Assembly (NCBI GenBank): GCA_013146195.2
Contig: CM028381.1
Location: 99,547,002 to 99,611,001, forward strand
From: Codonopsis lanceolata
Lineage: Eukaryota; Streptophyta; Magnoliopsida; Asterales; Campanulaceae
Direction: 5' to 3'
Length of the DNA stretch: 64,000 nucleotides
The notes under the pieces: generated by a model
What the model was told of the DNA's origin: nothing
Database searches by the model: none
Seen by the model: the letters and a program-made list of their open reading frames with translations, nothing else
Shown: positions 44,347-54,465 of the stretch, one piece after another
How positions within the stretch are numbered: position 1 is the first letter of the stretch
How the letters are laid out: each line of letters begins with the position of its first letter
Program-made: the position numbers and the translations under genes

Positions 44347-47187
44347 TGTGACGACCCGACCCGGACCCCAATGCGAGATCCCGAGTCGCGCCGTCCAAAT
44401 AAACAATAACACAAGCATGCATAGTAGGATCATAAAATTCATGTGGCGCAACATCGCATACAAACAACAACTCGGCTACACTTGGCCGGAAAAACAACCT
44501 AATTTAAACAAGTCTTCGGCGACGTTACAGCCGGAACCCAACAACTACTCCTACAATTATTAACACATGCTTATAATATCCTCAACGGCCACAACATGCC
44601 GGAGACAATAACAACAACAATAAATAACGAGCTTTAGCGGAAGAAAACCGTAGTGAACCATACACATATAAACAGGCTCGACATGTAAGTCGGCTTACCA
44701 AAAGATTACAGTTTTAAGTAGTTAAGTTACAACATCATTAAAAACAACATAAACCCCAAGCCAAGTCTACATGACTTGCTTCCCAACGTCCTTTCCAAAA
44801 TAAAAGGTTTTACTAATAGATGTCCAAAAGAGCAACCTGCTAACACAACAACCAAACGAGTACAAGCGAGTCTATCCCGGACCGTCTCCTCGGCTCGGAT
44901 CTAAGGAAAGACAAAGCAAACAAATAGGGTAAGTCGAAAGACTTAGTAAGTTACAAAAATGCATGTTCATGTTATAGCATGACATATATCTCATTTATCA
45001 TACATGATCATCATATAGCACATAGCACATAGTTCACGTAAGTGCGGGAAAGTAAATCATACAAGTAGGATATGATATAGTCACGGCCGCTTCGTAGTTC
45101 CTGCAATAAACTTTATCATACTTTATCGTGCAACATTGATGCTCTGTGAATGCATCAACTTTTATCAAGTACCACTCGATCTAGATAGCAAGCCAATGCG
45201 GCACTTAACTGATACGGCAAAGGGGCTACTTCCCCATTGCGGCCAACAATGGAGGGGTGTGTGAAGTCCTAGGTGCGGCGATCCATAGCGAGCACGAATC
45301 CCATAATTCGTGAAGGCGATGCATCGTCCCACCTTGACCCAATAAACAAACCAAATAATGCCAGCTGGACTCAATGTGATGCACAAGTAGATATTTACTT
45401 GACTAAACCAATCAAAGACCGAATTCGACAAGAGCGAACTCGACCAACCAAGTAGGGTATTAATCTCTACTATAAAGTCATATCAAGGCAAATAAATTGC
45501 ACAAACCAACCTTTCATAAAACTTGCATAAATCATCAAACCAAACTCATGCTTGAGTAAATCAAATCAAACGGTGTTCAAACTTCGTAGGGATTGAAATT
45601 AGGGTTCAACACGTTCAAATATTCCCTAGAGTCGACTCCGTTGAGTCTTTGCTCTAAATTCCCAAATTTGGAGAAATTGAAGCTATATGCTTCATAACCC
45701 AACCTAGGTCAATTCTAGGTTCAACAAGGTTATAAACTCACCAAGGCAATGCAAAGTGATTCAAGTTCATCATAGAGTCCAAAATTTAGGATAGAACACA
45801 TAACACTTTCACAACATTTTAAGAAGGCATAACTAGGGCATTCTCATAAATCAACACTTCCAACACAAATACAATACATGGCTTTAACATGTTCAAAACC
45901 TTAAATAGACAAGATGGAAGAGTATTATAAACATTCATAGGTAGGAAATCATCCTAATCATGCTCCTAGCAAGCTCATAATTTCAACATACAAGATTATA
46001 GCATGGAAAAGCATACAAGTGCCCTCATTGACCTCAACCAACATAGACTTTGCTTCCTTAGGGTCAATGAGAACTAAAAGAAGAAGAAGAATAAGAAGGT
46101 AACTTACTAGTTATTCACCAAAGAAGGAAATAGAAGAAACTATTCGGATGGAAATGCTCCCCTTGATGAGCTCTTCAACTTTAATGAAAGGCTCTTGGGC
46201 AATGGATGAATGGATGGTTGAAGATGAAGGGTTTAGCTCCAAGAAGCCATGGAAGAACCTTGAGAGAGATGAAATTCGTTTTTGGAAGAGAGAGGGTGAG
46301 AATGAGGGTCAAAAATCTGATTTGGGGCTTATATTGGTCTAATTCTTGAGTGGGACATGTGTCAACCACTTGTGGTCCCTTTGAGATTCTTAGGATAAGG
46401 TTTGGATGATCAACAAGCCTTCTTAATCCATCATTAAAATTAGTTAGGGATGTTAGGACTTAAGTAGGAAGGGTTAGGGAGGTTTAGGATAGGTTTAAGT
46501 AGGGGTTTGAAGTGAACAAATCGTCAAATTCCGAAACAGGAGAAAATCAACCCGTAGCAAAAAGCAGTGAGGCGGGCGCCACCTGCGGCCGCCTCAACCT
46601 CTGGGCTTCTCCCAAGTTCAGTCCATTTTGAATTTGCTCTCTGCAGTTGAGGCGGGCGCCTCACCATGGCCGCCTCGGCTCCAGAAGTCTAAAACTTGAT
46701 TCAAACTTGGTCTAAATGGTCCCAAACTTTTGGGCAACCATTCTAAGGTCTAACCCTACTCAAAATGAGTCGGAAACGCACCCGAACAACCCCCGGAACA
46801 AACTAGGACAAGGCGCGAACCACGCGACGAATGAACAACGGATTAAACTCAAATCAAACGCCAATCAAACTAGGGTGTCTTGGACATGAAAAAGGTTTGT
46901 TTCAACATGATTAAGACTTGAATATAAAGCCAAGAACTCAACGAACACTTCGTACGTCGAAATAGAAGCAAATACGAGCAACGAGAGGAATCGCTAAGGC
47001 TAAATTCAACGCGATTAAACCGGCGATTCTACAAACAAGTTTATGTGATTCTAAACATGTTATGAACTTCTAAAATGATCTATGAATGATTCTAAGACAT
47101 TTATATAACAAGTAAGCATGCTCACAATCAACCAAGAAAGTAAGAAGACAAGCATAGAATGCACATGCAAGATTATGGGGCGTTACA
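44347..47187 (-). repeat. Tekay 5' LTR
   Basis: 2841 bp with the same ends as the 3' LTR. Differences from it are concentrated at CG-rich spots and are mostly small indels. GC-rich dyads at 46567-46596 and 46647-46680. Confidence 0.95.
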
Positions 47188-47192
47188 GCTTA
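47188..47192. repeat. Target-site duplication GCTTA (right)
   Basis: Partner of 36804-36808; five bases is the usual length for Ty3/gypsy integrase. Confidence 0.93.
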
Positions 47193-48174
47193 CCTCTTTC
47201 AATTTTAGCCAAATTTCATCTTCGATCTCCCTCATTTTGTCCCCTGCAAATGTCGCTCCTGAAGTAGCAATCAGAGGCTATAGAGTATACTTACTAAAAA
47301 CTCTTATGAAAACATGGGATTAACAGAAAACCAATAACCCATATCATATAATTCATCAAAAAGAGAGACGGGCATTAATTAAGAGAAATGGTAAGGGCAT
47401 TTATTGAAATACTCTTCAATTTTACTGGAGAAAATTGGGCATACGAACAGCTTGCATATGGCTTAAAACAAAGTATCGAAATTGAGAGGATGTTGAAGAA
47501 GCTATGGTTCTAGATGATTTCAACCTCAGAGCAACTGTCATGGTGATCGAGTTGAATTATTTAAAGAATTATGAGAGAAAAAGTAAAGTAAAGTTAAGTC
47601 ATGTAAGAAGATGAAAGGGGGGGATGAGAAATTGATTGATTTCAGTGGTTGTTAGGTTTCATCGGAGAAGGTGAGTGGATCCAATTTCATAGAAGAAATC
47701 GGAGATGTGACGGGTATCTATCGGTAAAAGTTTTTCATATCTTTTGTTTGCATACTTTGAGATGATAAAAAAAAATTGATAATGAAATCAAACACGTATC
47801 TATCTTCTGGGTTAAGAGAGAGAAATTTAAGGGAGAAATTTGGAGGGAGTGGACAAAACCCAGATCGGGTTCTGGGTTAATTTTTGATTCGGGAACGACT
47901 AAAGACTGAAAAACACGTATCTATCTTCTAGGTTAAGTGAGAGAAATTTAAGAGAGAAATTTGGAGGGAGTGGACGAAACCCAGATCGGGTTCTAGGTTA
48001 ATTTTTGTTTCGGGAACGACTAAAGACCGAAAAACATGGTGAGTCTTTTTTCTATATTTTCTTTCAGCATGAAAAAAAGGAATGGTGGACCCCCACTCCA
48101 TTTTTTTAACATTTTAACTTTACACACATTTATATAATTTTTTTAGAAAATTATATTTTATTTCTTAATTTTAT
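47193..48174. other. Non-coding flank of the Tekay insertion
   Basis: No recognised gene in this interval. The only structure seen is the 121-bp tandem duplication at 47790-48036. Confidence 0.5.
47790..48036. repeat. 121-bp tandem duplication
   Basis: Two units (47790-47910, 47911-48036), each opening AAACACGTATCTATCTTC and ending GGGAACGACTAAAGAC, with a handful of mismatches. Confidence 0.9.
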
Positions 48175-48420
48175 TAGGCTAAAATACATTTTGCACCCCC
48201 AAAGCTTACACCAAATTCCTAATATTTTCCTCGAGTTAACACCCATAATGAAATGTCAAATTAATGTGACTTTTCTAACGGCTATGGTTATGGTGAAAAA
48301 TAGGGGAAAAAATAACTTTAGATACCATTATGGGACAAACCATAGGGTTGGGATGTACAATGTGATTTGGTGGATACTTTTGAGGGGAATTGTAATTTGG
48401 CATAATTATAAGGAAAATGA
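48175..48420. mobile_element. MITE with imperfect terminal inverted repeats
   Basis: The left end (TAGGCTAAAATACATTTTGC, then TTACACCAAATTCC) and the right end (GTGATTTGGTGGATAC, then GGGGAATTGTAATTTGGC) pair as inverted repeats of about 40 bases. No coding sequence. Related pieces lie at 35200-36660. Confidence 0.6.
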
Positions 48421-48423
48421 TAT

Positions 48424-48554
48424 CCTTACAACTAATTATATTACTTTCCTTACAACTAAGTTTTGAAGAGTTGCAAAGTTGATTTGGACAAAGACAGTTT
48501 TGTTCTTTTTCAAGACTTAGTTGTATAAGGAAAGTTATAAAATTAGTTATAAGG
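48424..48554. mobile_element. Short hairpin MITE
   Basis: Arms of about 44 bases (48424-48468 and 48511-48554) are almost perfect inverted repeats, CCTTACAACTAATTATATTA against the complement of ATAAAATTAGTTATAAGG, separated by about 42 bases. Confidence 0.75.
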
Positions 48555-48740
48555 CTAGCAACGTTGTTATTATAATTTTTATAATATTTAAATTAAAAAT
48601 TAAAAAATTGCATTACTCTCAAAAATGAAATTTAGAATTAATTTAATTTATTTTGTTATCATTACCTTTCTTCCATCAACCTCATCATTCATAGATCCAC
48701 TTCCATTATCACCTCAAATAACAACATTAACCAAAAAAAT

Positions 48741-49085
48741 TAATTTTTGATTTTTTTTTGGTCTAATTCTTTACTCATTCGTTCAAATTAACCTATATGC
48801 AAAACTCATCATTTATAGACTCATCACCACCACAACCTTAAATTTCACTATTTACAAATACAAATTAATTTTTTTTAATTTTTAAATTTGAAGATTGAAA
48901 CTCAAACCCATATGAAGATTTGAAAAACTGATGATTTAGAATAGTTACATACGATAGCACGAACCAACACTATAATCGCCGCCATCGCCATCACCAGTCA
49001 CCACCACTAAAAAAACACGTTCACTTTGCTTTGCTAAAACGGAAGAATAAAATATCTTTAGCTTCCGTTAAGTCACCGTTAAAAT
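48741..49085 (+). repeat. Direct duplication, unit 1
   Basis: Shares GCAAAACTCATCATTTATAG, GATTTGAAA, CGCCGCCATCGCCATCACC-type and TTTTAGCTTCCG-type segments in order with 49450-49845. Confidence 0.7.
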
Positions 49086-49129
49086 TAGATGACAGTTAGG
49101 GATAGTGACGAAATAATTATAGAGGTGGC

Positions 49130-49370
49130 AATTCGTATTATCGTGTCGTGTTAGTGCATCATTATCGTGTATTCATGATATATTTCTAATTTGATCATAA
49201 ATATAACAATAATTATTTTTTTGAATATATTAACAATTTCGTGTCTTTCGTGCCGTATCGTGCCGTGCTGGTCTTATCGTGCCATTTGTCTCTGTAATCG
49301 TGTTTTATAATCGTGTCGTGTTGGTTCGTGCTATCGTATCGTGTCAATCATTGCCACCCACGAAATTGCA
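49130..49370. repeat. CGTGTCGTGTT-type dispersed repeat, copy 2
   Basis: Begins AGAGGTGGCAATTCG and ends CAATCATTGCCACCCAC, which are inverted relatives, with many TCGTGTCGTG words between. Probably a non-autonomous element lying between the two duplicated units. Confidence 0.55.
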
Positions 49371-49449
49371 TATATCTTTCAAAGTATGAGGACAATTTCA
49401 CTTGAAAGATAGTACAGTGGCAAAATTAACCATTTTTCTCTCAAAAAGT

Positions 49450-49845
49450 TAATTTTTTATTTGATTTGATTCATTTTTTAATTCTTTACTCCTTCCTTCA
49501 AAATAACTAATTTGCAAAACTCATCATTTATAGACACATCACCACATAAATTTTAATTTCACTTTTTACAAACTCAAATTCATTTTTTTGAATGTTCAAA
49601 TATTCAAATTGAAACCAAAACCCATGTGGATATTTGAAAATATAATGATTTGGAAATCTCACAATATTGTATTTCATCTAAACCACCACTGTCATCCCTA
49701 TAATTGCCGCCACCACCGCCCCTAACACCACCATCCATACAGTCGTCAGTATTACTATCACCACCACAAAGAAATGCATTCACCTCGCCTTGTTCAAATG
49801 GAAACATATAAACTTTTTAGCTTCCGATTAGTCGGACTTTTTTCT
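49450..49845 (+). repeat. Direct duplication, unit 2
   Basis: Partner of 48741-49085; slightly longer, with extra ACC-rich sequence at about 49690-49765. Confidence 0.7.
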
Positions 49846-50139
49846 TAGAACGTCTCACATTTCTTAGTTCCTATCCACTTTCAGTGTATAAATTACTAAG
49901 CATTGAGATAATCTAATCAATTTTAGGAATTACTACTTGAAAGGATGCCAGTTGGTAGCAGTATCTTCCAATAAATTGAGAGTTGGGGTAGAAGAAAAAG
50001 AAAGTCCATAGCCAATGGAGGGAAATAGAAAGATTATCATAAGTACCTATATCGGGTCCTATGAAGATGAGCAAACAAGTTAAGAGCAAAAGAGATTTGA
50101 GGTTTGGAACGCAGTTATGGAGAGAAGTAAAATATTTGA

Positions 50140-50570
50140 ACCTAGTTATTTGTAATTACTACAATTGGTTTTGTTATGTTTTGTTTTTGTTTTTTGTTTT
50201 TTTTTTTTTGTAATATCTACAAGTTTTGGAACATTATGATAGTTTTTAAGGATGCTTGTAGTAGTTTGAAAATTCAAAAAAGAAGTAAACTGTAGATTTT
50301 AGTTTTTTTTTTCTAACAAAACGTACGGATTCATCAAATGGTTCTTTTTTTTTCTTCATCTTTTTGACATTATGACACATTTTCTTAACTCATTTATCTT
50401 ATTTTATTTATGGGTAATAACTAAACATGCTACAAATTTGCTTAATATCTCGATACTCACCAACAATTTTATTATTCTAAATACAATTTTTCATATAAAT
50501 CTAATAATGTATTTCCCGAACATATTTAAGAAAGTAAAACCATATTATTTTTTAGTTTCGAATAAAGTTT
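50140..50570 (+). repeat. Dispersed AT-rich repeat, copy B
   Basis: Inverted match of 27774-28180. Homology stops near TTTTTAGTTTCGAA at about 50555-50566, the same point where copy A is cut by the Tat LTR. Confidence 0.65.
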
Positions 50571-50887
50571 TAGTATCTCGACTGAGTAAGGGTATATTTG
50601 TCATTTTAGAAAATATTGGGAGACATTTGTAAAGATAATGGTAGGCGGGGAAAACTAATAAGAAAATCAAAATACAAGACGAAATAAATATAATTAAAAA
50701 ATATATGACCTAACTTTAAAATAGATACACGCCAAGGGATCAAATTATTATTTAATTATTCATGGAATTAATTTGCCTATGACAAATTTACTCTTTTGGT
50801 CTTAATTAATGGTGAGTGATTTATTATATTTATGGCTATTTTTTTTCTAATTATTATTGTTTGGAACGGTAAATTTACGTGTATTGT

Positions 50888-50962
50888 CCTTAACAAAACG
50901 CACAAATTCATTAAATGGTTCTTCATTTTTTTCATCTTCTTGATATTATGACATATTTTCAC
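50888..50962 (+). repeat. Dispersed AT-rich repeat, partial copy C
   Basis: Direct match of about 50317-50390 (AACAAAACGCACAAATTCAT against AACAAAACGTACGGATTCAT), ending at the CACTA terminus at 50960. Confidence 0.65.
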
Positions 50963-51640
50963 TACTAGAAAATTGCTTTTACGTGATGGTTGGTTGCGAT
51001 GGCTTTTGAAACCATCACCTAATCTTCTTTTTTACGATTTTTTTTTTCGTCGCTTTTCTGCAATCGCCTTATGTATATACGATTGCTTAACAATTGCTAG
51101 GGCCATCACCTTTAAATATTTGAGGGGAATTAACCATAGAAAATAGGTCTCACGAAAAATAGAAAGATAATGTGATGGTTTTCGTAAATACGCGATTGCA
51201 TTTGTAGTCGTAAAATTTGACTAATGCCGAGCGATGGTTTTGTCATCGCATTCATAAATAATAAAATAAAAATAAAAATAGAAAAATAGAAAAATATTTT
51301 TTCGTGATTGTTGGTTGTGATGGCTTTTGAAGTCATCACCTAATCTTCTTTGTTTGCGATTGCTTTTTCCCTTGCTTTTTCTTCAATCGCCTTAAGTTTA
51401 TGCGATTGCTTTATAGTCGCTAGTGTAATCGCCTTTGAATTGGTTGCGATGGCTTTTGAAACCATCGCTTAATCTTCTTTCTAGCGATTGCTTTTTTCAT
51501 CGCTTTTTCCACAATCACGTTATGTTTATGTGATTGCTTTACAATCGCTAGTGCCATCACCTAACACTACAAAAAATTCAACATAAAATTTATTTTTATT
51601 ATAATCGTTTAAAACATAAACAATCGCAAATGCATCTAAT
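50960..51640 (+). mobile_element. CACTA transposon terminus with subterminal repeats (family A)
   Basis: Starts CACTACTAGAAAA (50960-50972), the canonical CACTA terminal repeat. Three copies of a roughly 125-bp subterminal unit follow (about 50988-51112, 51308-51432, 51437-51562), each with GCGATGGCTTTTGAAA, AATCTTCTTT and GCGATTGCTTT words. Another CACTACAAAAAA occurs at 51565. No transposase found here. Confidence 0.75.
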
Positions 51641-52323
51641 GGACGTGTAGTGGTTGATGCGAAATTACTAATGATTTATTACAAAATTAAATCATGTGCA
51701 CTCCCTATTTTATAGACAATTTTCTGAAATTTTCTATAGAGAATCCATCCAAGGGAATGTTTTTTTTTGGATATATTGTACTTGTACATGTTAGTTAACT
51801 CTTTGTAAATTTTCATAAAATTCCAAAGTTAAGAGCTACCTTAATCGAACTATGAATCATCGTTGCGTTAGTGAAACTGTAATCAAAAAATATGGGAGGT
51901 AATCTGAATTTGATGTTATCAAAATTTGATGAATATAGATCTAAATTGATGCGCTCGCACTGCCCAAGGATGCAACTTCTTATCAGAGGACTTGGCCTGT
52001 TGTCAAGGTAATCGAGCAGTCCTATTATCAACAGATACTGATATGGTAATGGGGCCCATCAATTAAAATGAGAACCATATGAAAGGTAAAATGATCACTA
52101 CGAAAAAACTTTGGATTAGTAAGGACAGTTTTCCTTGGAAATATAAATCAATGGTAATTCTAGAGGAATTTACCTAGGAATTGGAAAACCAGTAGCTTGA
52201 ATATGGTTTTTCACCATAACAAATAGCATTGACGTGTCTATAATGTGTTCAAGCCCGCTCTAGGGATAACTTGACTAAATACATGAAATTTGTTTTGCAC
52301 ACACAATATAAACCACACATTAT
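51641..52323. other. Unassigned AT-rich DNA
   Basis: No gene recognised. A further CACTA-like word CACTACGAAAAAA is at 52096-52108. Confidence 0.5.
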
Positions 52324-52437
52324 CACTACAAGAAAAATGAGATATTGTGACACCTCCCTTGAGGCTCTTTTTGAAAAGCCTCGTAAAACTATCTATTAAG
52401 TCTTTTATAAGTGTCATTTTACAAATTATAAATTATA

Positions 52438-54029
52438 GGGCAAATTTAAGTGGGTACAATTTTAGAAACATGTTTTCATCTAGGACCATTAATTTTTTGG
52501 ACATTTCATGTAACTAAAAATTGGTTGCCAAATGACAAAAATGTCATTAATGAAGACAGATCTAATCCAACCTAAAAAAATTCAAAAAAACGGATGTCAA
52601 TGTTTGGCATCAGCATTGATTTTACAGCTTATTCAAACAAAAAAAAATTCAAAAAAGCTGATGTCAAGGCTTGACATTAGATGAAAAAAAATCCAATAAG
52701 ACTTATGCCAATGTTTGACATCAACATTTGTTTCACAGTTTATTCAAAAAAAAATTCAAAAAAGCTGATGCCAAAGCTTGACATTAGGTGAAAAAAAAAT
52801 TCAAAAAAGCTGATGTCAAAGTTTGGAATCAGCATTGATTTCACAGTTTATTCAAACAAAAAAAAATTCAAAAAAGCTTATGCCAAAAAGCTGATGCCAA
52901 GGCTTGACATCAGGTGAAAAAAAATCCAATAATCCAGGCATAAGGTTGTTGAAGTCAAATGCTCCTGGCATCAGGTTGACAAACCCAGACACTAAGTTGT
53001 TCAACATGAATTTTAAAAGAGGGTCCCTAGCTGCGATACCAACAAGATGGGGTTAAGCGAATGAGAGTAGCAATGAAGATTTTTTTGCTAGTATGTCATT
53101 CTTCATCTTCTCTGGCCCAACGAGCAATCTAGCTCCTTTTCCAAATACCCAAACCCCAGCGACCTTCGCCATCCCCAAATCATCCACAACACAAATTCAC
53201 CAGCCTTATCCTTTTCCCAATTTCCTTCCCCCAAATCCTCTGCGCACCCAGTGACCCCCCCATGGCCAACCGCTTACTCTCCAACATATCTCCAGCTCTC
53301 TCCTCCAATCCGCCATAACCACCGTCGAAATCCCCCCTCCAATTCCCATCTCTACCCTTCTCCCAAACAAGCTCCACCTCCCTTCCTTGTAGGTGAGTCC
53401 AATATTTAGAATGGAAAAAGAAAAAGAATTGGATTTGGGTACTCCGTGGTTGAAACCAATGCTTAAAGCTGATTACTTCGTCATATGTCCAACCCATGGG
53501 GATTCCAATAAGTGTGAATGCAATATGTTTTGCTTGAACTGCTCTGGAGATGCTCTCTGCTGTTACTGTTTGACCCATCACAAAGTTCGTCGCGTTGTTC
53601 AGGTCTCTTCGGCCTTCCATTCCATTCCATCACTCATTTTTATTTATTACTATCTTGGACTTTGGTTGTTGGGGGTTGTAGCTCTAATTAGGAATTTGGG
53701 TGTAGATAAGGAGATCGTCATACCATAATGTGGTGAGGGTGAAGGAATTCAAAGAAAAAGGAGACCCGATGTGACCAGAAAGAACAACTGGTGATCGGTA
53801 GGAGTGGAAGCAGGGGAGAGGTATTCTGGGGATTTGAAATTGGAGATTGAAACGATGAGACGAGGCTGAGCTGTCGTCCACAAATTCATTATCCACTTGT
53901 AAGAATACGTGTATAAAGGGGCAGTGACGTATTTTCGCTCAAAAATTATACCTGAAAGATATGTCTAAAAAATAGCCGAATTCATTTGAAAACATTTTTT
54001 AAAAAGATGTACCGACTTGTATTTTTTTC
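52438..54029. mobile_element. Mutator-like element carrying captured gene sequence (Pack-MULE)
   Basis: 1592 bp flanked by a perfect 9-bp target duplication TAAATTATA (52429-52437 and 54030-54038), the size made by Mutator transposases. Ends are imperfect inverted repeats over about 42 bases, sharing AAGTxGGTACA and AxATGTTTTCA. Subterminal sequence 52520-52950 is built of repeated AAAATTCAAAAAAGCTGATG and GCTTGACATTAGG words. The interior carries a PLATZ gene fragment (53411-53774) and a C/T-rich stretch (53095-53390) that looks like a second captured piece. No transposase. Confidence 0.8.
53411..53774 (+). pseudogene. PLATZ transcription factor fragment, captured
   Basis: Exon 1 (53411-53602) reads MEKEKELDLGTPWLKPMLKA, DYFVICPTHGDSNKCECNMF, CLNCSGDALCCYCLTHHK and ends RRVVQ. 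A GT-AG intron (53603-53705) follows, then exon 2 (53706-53774) in phase: IRRSSYHNVVRVKEFKEKG, ending at a TGA. The spaced Cys/His pairs and the WLKPML, HGDSNK-ECNMFCL and RRSSYHNVVRV motifs are hallmarks of the plant-specific PLATZ zinc-binding family. A full PLATZ protein is roughly 200-250 residues; only about the first third is present, so the product would be about 86 residues if spliced. Both splice sites are intact. Confidence 0.85.
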
Positions 54030-54239
54030 TAAATTATATTTTAAAAGGCCTCATAAAGTTATTTATTACGGCTTTTATAAATATCATTTTACAAAAAAAA
54101 AATTAAATTATTTCTTCAAAGGCCTCGTAAAGTGTCTATTAATGTTTTTTTAAGTGTTGTTTAATTGATTATGATGCTGAGACACTTCACAATCAAACCA
54201 ATTTATTGTTGCCGCCCTACAATTCACGAATAAGCGGGA

Positions 54240-54465
54240 TTTGTTTCGCTTTTCCCTTTCCCGCAAAAGTTACTTTTCGTCTTTCCTATTTTCCCCCTTT
54301 TTTCAGCCGCTATCTCTTCTCCTTGCCTTACAGATAGTCCCTCACGCCAGATTCACATTGAGAAAAAAATTTAGGGCGCCTTTGAAAGTCCAACGAAGAA
54401 TTGCTCCAGTTACAAGCTTTAAATCAGGTAAGAATTGCTCCAGTTACAAGCTTTAAATCAGGTAT
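54240..54465 (+). other. Exon-like segment with duplicated splice-donor region
   Basis: An open stretch (MFRFSLSRKSYFSS start at 54241) ends in CTTTAAATCAG/GTAAGAATTG, a canonical donor, at about 54427. The 34 bases AGAATTGCTCCAGTTACAAG...GGTA are repeated in tandem (54397-54430 and 54431-54464). Could be a 5' exon of the fragments downstream; no family recognised. Confidence 0.4.

Larger units (their letters stand above)
36809..47187 (-). mobile_element. Complete Tekay-lineage chromovirus
   Basis: 10379 bp with both LTRs, a 5-bp target duplication GCTTA (36804-36808 and 47188-47192), tRNA-Met primer binding site, gag with CCHC knuckle, protease, reverse transcriptase, RNase H, integrase and chromodomain, and a polypurine tract. 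The perfect target duplication and the near identity of long AT-rich LTR stretches indicate a recent insertion. The coding region as written has several frameshifts and one stop, most in or near CG-rich sequence. Confidence 0.96.
48555..50139. other. AT-rich non-coding DNA with a duplicated segment
   Basis: No gene recognised. It comprises two diverged direct copies (48741-49085 and 49450-49845) flanking a CGTGTCGTGTT-type repeat, then unassigned AT-rich sequence to 50139. Confidence 0.5.
52324..54180 (+). mobile_element. CACTA terminus, family B, interrupted by a Mutator-like element
   Basis: CACTACAAGAAAA at 52324-52336 is followed by subterminal words (AGCCTCGTAAAACT, TCTATTAAGTCTTTTATAAG) up to 52437. 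The same words resume after the inserted element at 54039-54165 (GGCCTCATAAAGTTAT, GGCCTCGTAAAGTGTC). The other end of this family was not found; the end coordinate marks the last subterminal repeat. Confidence 0.6.

Noticed and set aside
49604..49807. Gly-rich minus-strand frame
   Set aside because: It arises from ACC-repeat sequence within a duplicated non-coding unit.
50960..51562. Regular repeats as a possible CRISPR array
   Set aside because: Units are about 125 bp, diverged, without uniform spacers, and fit CACTA subterminal repeats.
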